Source of the DNA: Bacteroidales bacterium
GTDB taxonomy: Bacteria; Bacteroidota; Bacteroidia; Bacteroidales; Paludibacteraceae
Direction: 5' to 3'
Length of the DNA stretch: 64,000 nucleotides
NCBI GenBank assembly: GCA_015061115.1
Contig: SUXE01000001.1
Span: forward strand, 62,001-126,000
Below the pieces are notes generated by a model. It made no database searches and was not told the DNA's origin. It was given only the letters and a program-made list of their open reading frames with translations. A program made the translations under genes and the position numbers. The first letter of the stretch is position 1. Every line of letters begins with the position of its first letter. Positions 1-7,655 of this stretch are shown piece after piece.

Positions 1-177
1 CCATTTAATTGGCAGAGACATTATGCTGCATTTAGTGTTTCTGTATATTCTGTTCAACGGGTGATTCAATATATAAATAATCAGCAAAAGCATCATAAGG
101 AAATTGATTCATTAGGCGAATTGAAACATTTTGCATCATTGGCAGGAAAAGAATTGCCATATGATTTGATAGAATAA
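1..177 (+). CDS. IS200/IS605-like Y1 transposase, C-terminal fragment
   Basis: Open from the window edge to a TAA at 175-177, giving 58 residues. The fragment contains WQRHYAAFSVS followed by a helix ending QYINNQQKHH. That matches the C-terminal part of IS200-type HUH/Y1 transposases (usual form W..GYGAFSVS....V..YI..Q..HH), which carries the tyrosine-containing helix region. The N-terminal HUH metal site lies outside the window. The end is followed by two hairpins, as expected at the right end of an IS200/IS605 element, whose ends are recognised as folded single strands. Whether the full gene is intact cannot be judged. The family call is from recognition, not a search. Confidence 0.72.
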   Translation, partial: PFNWQRHYAAFSVSVYSVQRVIQYINNQQKHHKEIDSLGELKHFASLAGKELPYDLIE

Positions 178-185
178 TGCACAGA

Positions 186-201
186 GACCGTGGAAACGGT
201 C
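186..201. repeat. Small hairpin after transposase gene
   Basis: GACCGT and ACGGTC flank a GGAA tetraloop: a perfect 6-bp stem 8 bp after the transposase stop. Subterminal hairpins of this size are the ends recognised by Y1 transposases, so this may be the right end of the element. The assignment is inferred from position. Confidence 0.4.
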
Positions 202-215
202 GGTATTATTAATAG

Positions 216-258
216 CCTAGGGTCCACTTTTGTGCTTGCACAAAAGTGTGACCCTAGG
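216..258. repeat. Long imperfect inverted repeat (43 bp)
   Basis: A 20-nt arm starting CCTAGGGTC and a 21-nt arm ending GACCCTAGG pair throughout except for one bulged base, with a 2-nt loop. It lies between the transposase fragment and the next gene. It could be the IS right-end structure, a REP-like repeat, or a terminator without a U-tract. Confidence 0.5.
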
Positions 259-381
259 TTTGTGAGAATTGAATTTGTAACATTTCAATCAAATAATCCC
301 CATTTTAGTTTTAAATTGAAAATCACGAAATAAAAAATTGAGAAATCATCTGATTCTATTCCCGTAGAACATTCGAGAACC

Positions 382-389
382 TAAATTTG
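382..389 (+). promoter_or_regulatory. -7 box TAAATTTG upstream of amidotransferase
   Basis: Exact match to the Bacteroidota TAnnTTTG box; transcription would start near 394. It overlaps a possible GTG start at 389, so translation from the ATG at 407 is preferred. No clear -33 TTG was seen. Confidence 0.5.
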
Positions 390-406
390 TGATAAAATCA
401 TATGGT

Positions 407-1108
407 ATGAAAAAGAAGGTAATAGGAGTGGTTCCGCTTTGGGACGATGAAAAAGAGAGTTTGTGGATGCTTCCAAATTATCTGGACGCTATCATTTCAG
501 AAAGTGCTTTGCCTATTGTTTTTCCATTGACGACAGACGAAAAAGATATAAAGCAATTGGCATCAATGTGCGACGGAATTCTTTTCACAGGTGGTCATGA
601 TGTCTCTCCGTCTGTATATGGAGAACAGAAACGAGATGTCTGTGGAGAACCTTGTGCGGCACGAGATACAATGGAAGGGATATTATTGGATATTTTTATC
701 CGAACCCAAAAGCCTGCGTTGGGAATATGTAGAGGTATACAGTTTTTTAATGCTTATTTAGGTGGAACTCTGTATCAGGATCTGCCGACTGATTTTCCGT
801 CTACCGTCGAACATCATATGTCTGCTCCATACGACAAATATATTCATACAGTCTCTTTGATCAAGGAAACTCCTTTGTATGACTTGTTGCGGGTTGATAC
901 ACTTCCTGTGAACAGTTATCATCATCAGGCTATTGCAAACTTGTCGCCAAAATTAAAACCGATGGCGATTGCGGAAGATGGAATCGTGGAGGCTGTATAT
1001 TTGCCAGAACATCCATTCCTTTGGGCTGTACAGTGGCATCCAGAATTTCTGTATGGATGTGATGAACCGTCGAGGAAGATTTTCAGAGAGTTTTTAGATG
1101 CTATTTGA
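407..1108 (+). CDS. Class I glutamine amidotransferase / gamma-glutamyl-GABA hydrolase-like (peptidase C26)
   Basis: A 233-residue cytosolic hydrolase of the PuuD/C26 family, which cleaves gamma-glutamyl amides. The class I triad is visible: nucleophile Cys108 in LGICRG, and His211 and Glu213 in QWHPEF. The oxyanion-type motif GILFTGGHDVSP lies near residues 58-69. The length fits the family (about 230-250). A GTG at 389 would add six residues but overlaps the promoter box, so the ATG at 407 is used. It stands alone on the plus strand and converges with ilvN. The exact substrate (gamma-glutamyl-GABA or another gamma-glutamyl compound) cannot be read from sequence, and no polyamine genes are nearby. 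Confidence 0.85.
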   Translation: MKKKVIGVVPLWDDEKESLWMLPNYLDAIISESALPIVFPLTTDEKDIKQLASMCDGILFTGGHDVSPSVYGEQKRDVCGEPCAARDTMEGILLDIFIRTQKPALGICRGIQFFNAYLGGTLYQDLPTDFPSTVEHHMSAPYDKYIHTVSLIKETPLYDLLRVDTLPVNSYHHQAIANLSPKLKPMAIAEDGIVEAVYLPEHPFLWAVQWHPEFLYGCDEPSRKIFREFLDAI

Positions 1109-1197
1109 TTTTTATTTGCAGTAGACTCTTGAATGAAACTTTCTCACTTTGGATATTGCTGATTCGCTGCATTCCGATAAAATATGACTAAAATTTA

Positions 1198-1233
1198 TGG
1201 GGGCCATTTTAAGTATACTTAAAATGGCCCCCA
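1198..1233. repeat. Perfect 36-bp palindrome between convergent genes
   Basis: The sequence from TGGGGGCC to GGCCCCCA is its own reverse complement with no loop bases. It sits between the stops of the amidotransferase (1108) and ilvN (1255), so it can form a hairpin in both transcripts. No U-tract follows on either side, so it is either a non-canonical bidirectional terminator or a palindromic repeat copy. Confidence 0.6.
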
Positions 1234-1254
1234 CGTTATTGGTTTAATCAATGA

Positions 1255-1872
1255 TTATTCATAAATCATCTTGTGAGCCTCGATATTGGCCAACATGTCG
1301 CTCAGACGCTCGATTTTCGACTTTGTGATTGCCACACGACCTGAACGGATGAACTGAAGCACCTGCAGCTTCTGGCTCAATTCGTTGAACAATCCTTGTG
1401 TCTCGTCTGTATGACCTGTCTTCTCGAATATCACGCATGTCTCGTTGATCTCAAGAATACGGATGTTGTACTTTCTGATCAACTCCTCTGTGCCCTCAAG
1501 GTTGATGAAATCCTGAGTGGCTACTTTGTACATCGCAATCTCCTGATATACAAGGTCGGAATCATCGTTGTAGAAACTTTTGATGATGTCGATTCTCTTG
1601 TCGATCTGCTTCACTACTTTTTCGATGGTGTCTTCATCTGTGATTGTAGTGATAGTAAACTTATGTATTCCTGGTAGAGCCGACTGTGATACACTCAGAC
1701 TCTCTATGTTTAGGCGACGGCGTGTGAAGATTATGGAAATCTGGTTTAGCAAGCCTACCTGATTCTCTGAGAAAACCGTTACAGTGAACAGCTTCTTTCC
1801 ATCATTGCATTCTGCAGGATTGCATTTCTGACACTCCTTGCCGCACTGCTTTGCCTTAAAATTATCTGCCAT
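1255..1872 (-). CDS. ilvN: Acetolactate synthase small (regulatory) subunit
   Basis: A 205-residue regulatory subunit of acetohydroxyacid synthase, which binds the catalytic IlvB subunit and confers feedback control by branched-chain amino acids. An ACT domain starts near residue 28 (LFTVTVFSENQVGLLNQISIIF), followed by a second ACT-like C-terminal half, so the length suits the long IlvH type. It lies 55 bp downstream of ilvB, with a perfect palindrome between them. Unusual: the N-terminus before the ACT domain carries four cysteines (10, 14, 17, 22) in a C-x3-C-x2-C-x4-C pattern. This extension is not typical of the family and could bind metal. No alternative start removes it while keeping the ACT domain. 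Confidence 0.93.
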   Translation of the reverse strand: MADNFKAKQCGKECQKCNPAECNDGKKLFTVTVFSENQVGLLNQISIIFTRRRLNIESLSVSQSALPGIHKFTITTITDEDTIEKVVKQIDKRIDIIKSFYNDDSDLVYQEIAMYKVATQDFINLEGTEELIRKYNIRILEINETCVIFEKTGHTDETQGLFNELSQKLQVLQFIRSGRVAITKSKIERLSDMLANIEAHKMIYE

Positions 1873-1888
1873 AATTATTTCTAATTAT

Positions 1889-1916
1889 GTAGAGACGGGG
1901 AGCTCCCCGTCTCTAC
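1889..1916. repeat. Perfect 28-bp palindrome in ilvB-ilvN gap
   Basis: GTAGAGACGGGGAG is followed directly by its reverse complement. It fills most of the short gap between two genes that should be cotranscribed. Folded in mRNA it could protect the upstream ilvB message or reduce read-through into ilvN. It shares the AGACG arm seen in many terminators of this window. Confidence 0.6.
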
Positions 1917-1927
1917 GGTAATTATTC

Positions 1928-3619
1928 TTATCCCAAAAGAATGTTTGTTACAGTCTCACCTGCTGGAACCATCGGATAAACCATTCCCATCTCCTCGCAA
2001 TTGGCTATCAATAGGTATGGTTTGTCGTCCGCAAACATCTCTTTGATTGCTGCGTCAAGTTCCTCTCGTGTGCTGACCTCTTTGTTCTTGATTCCATAAG
2101 CGTCAGCAATGGTGTTGAAATGAGGATTCATCATTGGAGTGGACGAATATCTTTTCTTGAAGAACAATTCCTGCCATTGGCGTACCATTCCAAGGTAGTT
2201 GTTGTTCAGAATAATCATCTTCACCCCAATCTGTTTCTCCATGATTGTTCCCAACTCTTGGATTGTCATCTGGAATCCACCGTCGCCAGCAAACATACAT
2301 ACTGTACGTTTTGGAGCTCCTATCTTGGCTCCGATTGCTGCTGGAATACCGAATCCCATTGTTCCAAGTCCACCACTTGTCACAACACTGCGTGATTTTG
2401 TAAATTTGAAGTAGCGGGCAGCCATGATCTGGTTCTGACCTACGTCTGTCACAAGCACAGCATCATTGTTTGTCGCCTCTGATATCTTGCGGACAACTTC
2501 ACCCATTTTCAATGGACCTTCTGTCGCATATACCTCAGGACGGATTACTTTCTCATCCTCTTTTACTTCATACTCGTGGAAACTTTCGATCCACTGGGTA
2601 TGTTTGGCCTCTTTGATCTTGAGTGTAAGTTCAGGAAGGGATGCCTTCACGTCGCCAAGCACTTTGGCTGTCGCTTTCACATTCTTGTCCAACTCCGCGT
2701 TGTCGATATCAAGATGGACAATCTTTGCTTGTTTTGCGTATGTCTTCAAATCTCCGGTGACACGGTCGTCGAAACGCATACCGATGGCGATGATCACGTC
2801 GGCTTCGTTAGTCTTGATGTTTGGTCCGACGTTGCCGTGCATGCCGAGCATTCCCTTGTTGAGACGGTGGTCTGAAGGCAGTGCCGACAAACCAAGGAGT
2901 GTGCTTCCTGCAGGGATGTCTGCTTTTTCCAAGAAAGCTTTCAGCTCAGCTTCCGCATTGCCAAGGATTACACCTTGTCCGACCAATGCTAGAGGTTTCT
3001 TGGCGTTGTTGATGATCTCAGCTGCCGCGTCGATTTGCGTCGGCTTGATAGCTGTGAAAGGGATATAACCGCGAGTGAAATGGCATTTCTCGTAGTTGAA
3101 TTCAGCCATCTCCACCTGTGCGTTTTTTGCAAAATCCAGCACCACAGGGCCTTTTCTTCCCGAATTTGCTATATGGAAAGCTTTTGCTACTGCTGGAGCA
3201 ATGTCTGCGGCCGAACGAATTTGGTAAGACCATTTTGTGATAGGAAGTGTGCAACCAATCAAGTCGACTTCCTGGAATGCGTCTGTTCCAAGGAATGCGG
3301 CTCCAGCCTGACCTGCGATCACAACAAGTGGAGTCGAGTCCATCATTGCGTCTGCGATACCTGTGATTGCGTTTGTTGCACCTGGTCCTGAAGTCACTAA
3401 GCAAACACCAGTCTTTCCGCTGACTCGTGCGTATCCCTGTGCCGCGTGTGTTGCACCTTGCTCATGACGGGTCAGGACGTAATTGAATTTGTCCATGTAG
3501 TCGTACAGAGCATCGAACGTAGGCATGATGCTGCCTCCGGGATAGCCAAAAATAGTGTCGACATTCTCTTTAAGAAGACTCTCCATAAGAATGTACGCAC
3601 CTTTCATCTGATTACTCAT
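1928..3619 (-). CDS. ilvB: Acetolactate synthase large (catalytic) subunit
   Basis: A 563-residue thiamine-diphosphate enzyme that condenses pyruvate with pyruvate or 2-oxobutyrate, the first common step to valine, leucine and isoleucine. The catalytic Glu53 is in RHEQGATHAAQGYAR. The ThDP/Mg motif GDGGFQMT...LNNN is in the C-terminal third. The three-domain length is normal. It lies between ilvD (upstream, 246-bp gap) and ilvN (downstream, 55 bp), consistent with an ilvD-ilvB-ilvN transcript. No good TAnnTTTG box was seen directly upstream, so it may depend on the ilvD promoter. ilvC is not in the window. Confidence 0.95.
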   Translation of the reverse strand: MSNQMKGAYILMESLLKENVDTIFGYPGGSIMPTFDALYDYMDKFNYVLTRHEQGATHAAQGYARVSGKTGVCLVTSGPGATNAITGIADAMMDSTPLVVIAGQAGAAFLGTDAFQEVDLIGCTLPITKWSYQIRSAADIAPAVAKAFHIANSGRKGPVVLDFAKNAQVEMAEFNYEKCHFTRGYIPFTAIKPTQIDAAAEIINNAKKPLALVGQGVILGNAEAELKAFLEKADIPAGSTLLGLSALPSDHRLNKGMLGMHGNVGPNIKTNEADVIIAIGMRFDDRVTGDLKTYAKQAKIVHLDIDNAELDKNVKATAKVLGDVKASLPELTLKIKEAKHTQWIESFHEYEVKEDEKVIRPEVYATEGPLKMGEVVRKISEATNNDAVLVTDVGQNQIMAARYFKFTKSRSVVTSGGLGTMGFGIPAAIGAKIGAPKRTVCMFAGDGGFQMTIQELGTIMEKQIGVKMIILNNNYLGMVRQWQELFFKKRYSSTPMMNPHFNTIADAYGIKNKEVSTREELDAAIKEMFADDKPYLLIANCEEMGMVYPMVPAGETVTNILLG

Positions 3620-3749
3620 AACTGACTTTTTATGGTAATACTAATGTGTTGTCTTTATTTTGTGGGCAAGTTTGGAACCTGCTTTATGCATCTTGGCAAC
3701 GCCTCAATAATTACCTTTTTATTTACTTAGTTTATTAAATCTATTTTGT

Positions 3750-3800
3750 TATGATCGCTCGCCCTTTCGGGCTCGCGATGATTGGTGGGGCAAGAGCGTT
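3750..3800. repeat. Short GC-rich inverted repeat in ilvD-ilvB gap
   Basis: GCCC and GGGC surround TTTC around 3760-3775 and are flanked by further CGC/GCG pieces. It resembles the GC-rich intergenic repeats near 20700. No gene is seen in the 246-bp gap (3620-3865). The hairpin is imperfect and its role is unknown. Confidence 0.3.
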
Positions 3801-3865
3801 CCGCCATTTGCAATCCTTAATTATGACTTTAATGATTATTTGTCATAAACAAGGATGCCACCTTA

Positions 3866-5698
3866 TTAATCAACGATACGGACACCGCCCTTGTCGGCAG
3901 ATGCCACCATTGAAGCGTATGCTCTCAAAGCCTTTGAGACGACGCGGTCACGCTTTGGCTTCCATGCGTCTTTGCCCTTAGCCTCTTCTGCTTTGCGGCG
4001 CTCTGCCAATTCTGCGTCAGACAAACGGACTGAAATCTTACGTGCTGGAATATCAATCTCGATGATGTCTCCATCACGTACAAGACCGATATTACCACCG
4101 CTTGCTGCCTCTGGAGAGATGTGGCCGATAGACAATCCTGATGTTCCTCCTGAGAAACGACCGTCTGTGATCAAAGCACACTCTTTTCCAAGGTGACGTG
4201 ATTTGATATATGAAGTAGGGTAGAGCATCTCCTGCATTCCTGGGCCTCCCTTAGGTCCCTCGTGTGTGATGACAACTACGTCTCCAGAAACTACACTGCC
4301 GTTCAAAATGCCTTTACAAGCGTCGTCCTGTGAGTTGAATACCTTTGCAGGTCCAGCGAATTTCCAAATGCTTTCGTCTACTCCTGCAGTCTTCACAACA
4401 CATCCGTCAAGAGCGATATTACCCTTCAAGATTGCCATACCACCGTCTTTCGAGTATGCGTGCTCAAGATCACGGATACAACCATTAGCACGGTCTGTAT
4501 CGAATGAATCCCAATATGTCTCCTGTGAACCCATCTTGATAGAGAACTTGTTGGCTGCAGTACTCTTGTAGATCTTCTCAGCCTTCTCACAGTGAGTAGG
4601 TTTTGTGATAGCATATTTGTCGATAGCCTCTCCGATAGTCATTCCGTCTACACGCTTAACGCTTCTGTCTACCAATCCGGCTTTGTCAAGCTCGTTCATG
4701 ATAGAAAGGATACCTCCTGCACGGTTCAAATCCTGGATGTGGTATTTCTGTGTGTTAGGAGCCACCTTGCATAGGCATGGAGTCACTTTAGAAAGAGAGT
4801 CGATGTCGTCCATCTTGAAATCAACGCCGCCTTCCTGAGCGATAGCTAGAAGGTGAAGCACTGTGTTTGTCGAACCACCCATCGCGATATCAAGAGTCAT
4901 TGCATTCAAGAATGCCTGACGAGTGGCGATGCTTCTAGGAAGTACGCTCTCATCTCCATCTCTATAATATTTGTATGCATTGTCAACGATCATCTTTGCC
5001 GCATCCATGAACAACTGCTCACGGTTCTTGTGAGTAGCAACGATTGTACCGTTTCCTGGCAAAGCGAAACCAAGCACCTCGTTCAAACAGTTCATTGAGT
5101 TAGCTGTGAAGATACCAGAACAGCATCCGCATCCTGGACATGCAGCGTTTTCAATCTTAGCGACCTGCTCATCAGAAACTGTCTCGTCGGCACTCTGAAT
5201 CATTGCGTCGATAAGGTCAAGATCGTGGCTTCCTTCTAGTTTACCAGCCTCCATAGCACCACCAGAAACGAAGATTGTAGGAATGTTAAGACGCATAGTA
5301 GCGATCAACATACCTGGAGTGATCTTGTCACAGTTTGAGATACAAACCAAAGCGTCAGCCTTGTGTGCGTTGACCATATACTCCACAGAGTCTGCAATCA
5401 AGTCACGGCTAGGAAGAGAGTATAGCATACCATCGTGGCCCATAGCGATACCGTCGTCGATGGCGATTGTGTTGAACTCAGCTGCGAAGCAACCAAGTTT
5501 TTCAATCTCAGCCTTAACTTTCTGTCCAATTTCATGAAGATGTGTATGTCCTGGCACGAACTGAGTGAAGCTGTTGGCGATAGCGATGATTGGTTTGCCC
5601 ATCTGCTCGCGTTTCATACCGTTTGCCACCCATAGAGCTCTTGCTCCTGCCATTCTGCGTCCCTCTGTGCTGAATGCACTGCGAAGTTGATGTTTCAT
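3866..5698 (-). CDS. ilvD: Dihydroxy-acid dehydratase
   Basis: A 610-residue Fe-S dehydratase that converts 2,3-dihydroxy-3-methylbutanoate or -pentanoate to the 2-oxo acid, the penultimate step to valine and isoleucine. Fe-S ligand motifs are visible: [10 protein letters not shown] (Cys123) and the CPGCGCCSG cluster near residues 193-201. FTANSMN follows, as in IlvD. The signature [14 protein letters not shown] is at residues 41-54. The length matches the bacterial enzyme. It is the first gene of the minus-strand ilvDBN set and has its own good promoter at 5738-5764. Confidence 0.96.
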   Translation of the reverse strand: MKHQLRSAFSTEGRRMAGARALWVANGMKREQMGKPIIAIANSFTQFVPGHTHLHEIGQKVKAEIEKLGCFAAEFNTIAIDDGIAMGHDGMLYSLPSRDLIADSVEYMVNAHKADALVCISNCDKITPGMLIATMRLNIPTIFVSGGAMEAGKLEGSHDLDLIDAMIQSADETVSDEQVAKIENAACPGCGCCSGIFTANSMNCLNEVLGFALPGNGTIVATHKNREQLFMDAAKMIVDNAYKYYRDGDESVLPRSIATRQAFLNAMTLDIAMGGSTNTVLHLLAIAQEGGVDFKMDDIDSLSKVTPCLCKVAPNTQKYHIQDLNRAGGILSIMNELDKAGLVDRSVKRVDGMTIGEAIDKYAITKPTHCEKAEKIYKSTAANKFSIKMGSQETYWDSFDTDRANGCIRDLEHAYSKDGGMAILKGNIALDGCVVKTAGVDESIWKFAGPAKVFNSQDDACKGILNGSVVSGDVVVITHEGPKGGPGMQEMLYPTSYIKSRHLGKECALITDGRFSGGTSGLSIGHISPEAASGGNIGLVRDGDIIEIDIPARKISVRLSDAELAERRKAEEAKGKDAWKPKRDRVVSKALRAYASMVASADKGGVRIVD

Positions 5699-5737
5699 TA
5701 TCTGTATCTATTAAACGAATTCTAAATAATTATCCTG

Positions 5738-5764
5738 CAAAAATAATAAATTTGTAATTAGCAA
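5738..5764 (-). promoter_or_regulatory. Promoter of ilvD
   Basis: Read on the minus strand, TTG (5762-5764) lies 16 bp from TATTTTTG (5738-5745), a full TAnnTTTG match. The start of transcription would be near 5731, leaving about 30 nt of leader. No leader peptide rich in branched-chain codons was seen, so classical attenuation is not supported. Confidence 0.5.
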
Positions 5765-5838
5765 CCTTAAAAAAGTGATGATTTATTAGAAAATTGACTG
5801 AATTTGTGTTTGATATTTCACATTTCGCATTGATTTCT

Positions 5839-5846
5839 TATCTTTG
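5839..5846 (+). promoter_or_regulatory. -7 box TATCTTTG upstream of TonB-like gene
   Basis: Exact TAnnTTTG match 24 bp before the ATG at 5871. It excludes the in-frame upstream start at 5844, which would lie inside the box. Confidence 0.55.
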
Positions 5847-5870
5847 TCGAAACAATTAAAGATTAGGGCT

Positions 5871-6266
5871 ATGAAAAACATATTTATTCCAATAATATCT
5901 GTGCTTATGTTGGCGTTCTCGTCGTCTGTTTTTGCAGAGGAGGAGTTGACTGTAAAGGTCAACCAACATGCCTATTTCCCAGGTGGTCAGACTGCTTTGG
6001 CGACGTGGTTGTCGGAGAATTTGAAATATCCTCAGGAGTGTATTGACAAAAAGGTGGAGGGAGAGGTGATTGTTTCATTCATTGTTGAGAGAGACGGTTC
6101 TATCACAGGAATACATATGGAGCAGTCTGTTGATTCCAAACTTGATGCTGAGGCAAAAAGGGTAGTGGGTGTGATGCCAAACTGGGTGGCTGCAGAGATG
6201 AATGGTGTCAAGACACGAAGCCGTCTGATGTTGCCAATAAGATTCACGTTGCCTCAAACAAAATGA
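5871..6266 (+). CDS. Secreted TonB C-terminal-domain-like protein
   Basis: A 131-residue protein with a signal peptide (about residues 1-22, ending SSSVFA). A TonB C-terminal-like fold covers most of the rest: KYPQECIDKKVEGEV-VSFIVERDGSI...LDAEAKRVV..MPNW. TonB uses this fold to contact outer-membrane receptors. Here there is no Pro-rich linker and no retained membrane anchor, so it is probably a free periplasmic domain rather than an energy transducer. The start at 5871 is set by the promoter at 5839. It is followed by a terminator-like hairpin. Its partner is unknown. Confidence 0.7.
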   Translation: MKNIFIPIISVLMLAFSSSVFAEEELTVKVNQHAYFPGGQTALATWLSENLKYPQECIDKKVEGEVIVSFIVERDGSITGIHMEQSVDSKLDAEAKRVVGVMPNWVAAEMNGVKTRSRLMLPIRFTLPQTK

Positions 6267-6272
6267 TTGAAT

Positions 6273-6318
6273 TATATTTGAATGATTTTTGAAGACGGGG
6301 ATAATCCTCGTCTTTTTT
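6273..6318 (+). terminator. Terminator hairpin with U-tract; possible promoter box overlaps
   Basis: AAGACGGGG (6292-6300) pairs with CCTCGTCTT (6306-6314), with one G-U, and is followed by TTTT to 6318: an intrinsic terminator for the TonB-like gene. A TATATTTG box at 6273-6280 lies just upstream, so a transcript starting near 6287 would carry the hairpin in its 5' leader. Confidence 0.65.
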
Positions 6319-6329
6319 ATGATAAACAA

Positions 6330-7355
6330 ATGGATAATTTTATGATTAGCGGAAAAATTTATAAGTTGTTTTCTGTTTTATTGTTGTCTGCAATGATGAC
6401 GCCAGTGATGTCTTCTGAAGTAGAGGATTTTAATGATGAGATGCTATTGGCTCAGAGAACTGCCAGTGACAATGGAGATGACGACAAAAATAAATCATCA
6501 CGTAATGAGAGATCTGCCAGACCAGTTGAAACAAGACCATCTAGGCCTAGTGATTCACGTCCAGAACGTCCACAAGCGAGACCCCATTCACCTTCATCTG
6601 GACATGCTCATCATCATGATCCTCAGCCTCCACATCACCACCATCATCATGGGGGAGATGTAGTTGTGGTTGTAGAAGACGATGCAAATTATACGACAAG
6701 TACAAGCAACTATTCTAGTTCCTCTGTCTCTAAAGATTGTGATTTGGATAGATTTATGCTTTTCGCTAATCTTGGATTTGGAGTGTCATACAGAGGTTTT
6801 TCAGGTTTGTTGGATTTTGAAGACGAGGATGATGGACTTTTTGAGAATTTAGGATATAATATAGAGGTGCGTTGTGACGTAGGTTTGACTAAGCATCTTT
6901 TCCTTAGTTCGGGTGTTGGTTTTGCTAAACAATCCATATATAATCAGTTTTCGCCTGGCAATTATATGCGTAACACAAAACGTTTTTTGGATATTCCTTT
7001 GCTTTTCGGCTACAGAAAGGCTGATGATGAAGATTTTTGGGGATCCTTATCGGTTGGTCCACGATTTGCCTATGGAGTGAGTGGAGAATGTCGTGAGTAT
7101 TATGATTTTTATCCAGATCCGGAATTTGGAGTCTTTAAGCACAACAGTTATGGAGGCAAGTATGGGGCGAATAGATTTGCTGTAGGTGTTGGTTGCGAAG
7201 CTAATATGGTTGTTTACAAATTCTTGCTTGGCTTCAGTGTAAGTTTTTATCCGAAAAACGATTGTTCGCCGGATGGAATCTATGATGGCCTTTATAGAAG
7301 ATTCTATAAAGTACGCACAAATTTTTCGATGAAAGCAGGTTGGAGAATCTTTTAA
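6330..7355 (+). CDS. Outer-membrane beta-barrel protein with His/Pro-rich N-terminal segment
   Basis: About 341 residues; secreted. A signal peptide follows an ATG at 6330 or 6342 (hydrophobic KLFSVLLLSAMMTPVMS). Earlier in-frame starts lie within the upstream terminator. After the signal comes a low-complexity Asp/Arg/Pro/Ser segment, then a His cluster (HAHHHDPQPPHHHHHH near residues 91-106), then a valine/acidic stretch. The C-terminal 200 residues show alternating aromatic/glycine beta-strands (FANLGFGVSYRG, FLSSGVGF, FAVGVGCEANMVVYKF, MKAGWRIF) typical of PorT-like barrels, ending in Phe. The His-rich part suggests metal binding at the periplasmic face. No family name is certain. Confidence 0.75.
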   Translation: MDNFMISGKIYKLFSVLLLSAMMTPVMSSEVEDFNDEMLLAQRTASDNGDDDKNKSSRNERSARPVETRPSRPSDSRPERPQARPHSPSSGHAHHHDPQPPHHHHHHGGDVVVVVEDDANYTTSTSNYSSSSVSKDCDLDRFMLFANLGFGVSYRGFSGLLDFEDEDDGLFENLGYNIEVRCDVGLTKHLFLSSGVGFAKQSIYNQFSPGNYMRNTKRFLDIPLLFGYRKADDEDFWGSLSVGPRFAYGVSGECREYYDFYPDPEFGVFKHNSYGGKYGANRFAVGVGCEANMVVYKFLLGFSVSFYPKNDCSPDGIYDGLYRRFYKVRTNFSMKAGWRIF

Positions 7356-7377
7356 TGTTTCAATAAGAGACAAAAAA

Positions 7378-7405
7378 AATACCGTTAACTCACGCTGACG
7401 GTATT
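7378..7405. terminator. Hairpin after barrel gene
   Basis: AATACCGT and ACGGTATT form an 8-bp stem. A-rich sequence lies before it, which would be a U-tract only on the minus strand; the plus side lacks a T-run. It is most simply the end of the barrel transcript. The rest of 7406-7606 has no gene. Confidence 0.5.
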
Positions 7406-7606
7406 CTAAACTTAAAACTCTAATAACATAAACACATGATTCTTTCGAATCGAAAAAAATTACTTTTTACAACTTGTTGGGAGCAAAATTAGTATTTCGA
7501 TGTGACTTTGCAAATAGTTCGTCCAAATAGTTGAGAAAAAATAGTGAAAAATATGCTTTTTTGCCCCAAATGTCTGTATTTTCTGCTGTTTTATCTAAAA
7601 TTAGAC

Positions 7607-7614
7607 TACTTTTG
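7607..7614 (+). promoter_or_regulatory. -7 box TACTTTTG upstream of rlmD
   Basis: Exact TAnnTTTG match 41 bp before the rlmD ATG; transcription would start near 7620. No convincing TTG at the expected distance. Confidence 0.5.
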
Positions 7615-7655
7615 CACTCGCTTGCTGAAGGTGTAAGCATAAATTAAATTGGTAT

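Noticed and set aside
389-406. GTG start extending the amidotransferase by six residues
   Set aside because: It lies at the last base of a TAAATTTG promoter box, so it would be at or before the start of transcription.
2466-3391. Plus-strand frames within ilvB
   Set aside because: Antisense shadows of the ilvB gene, with no start signals.
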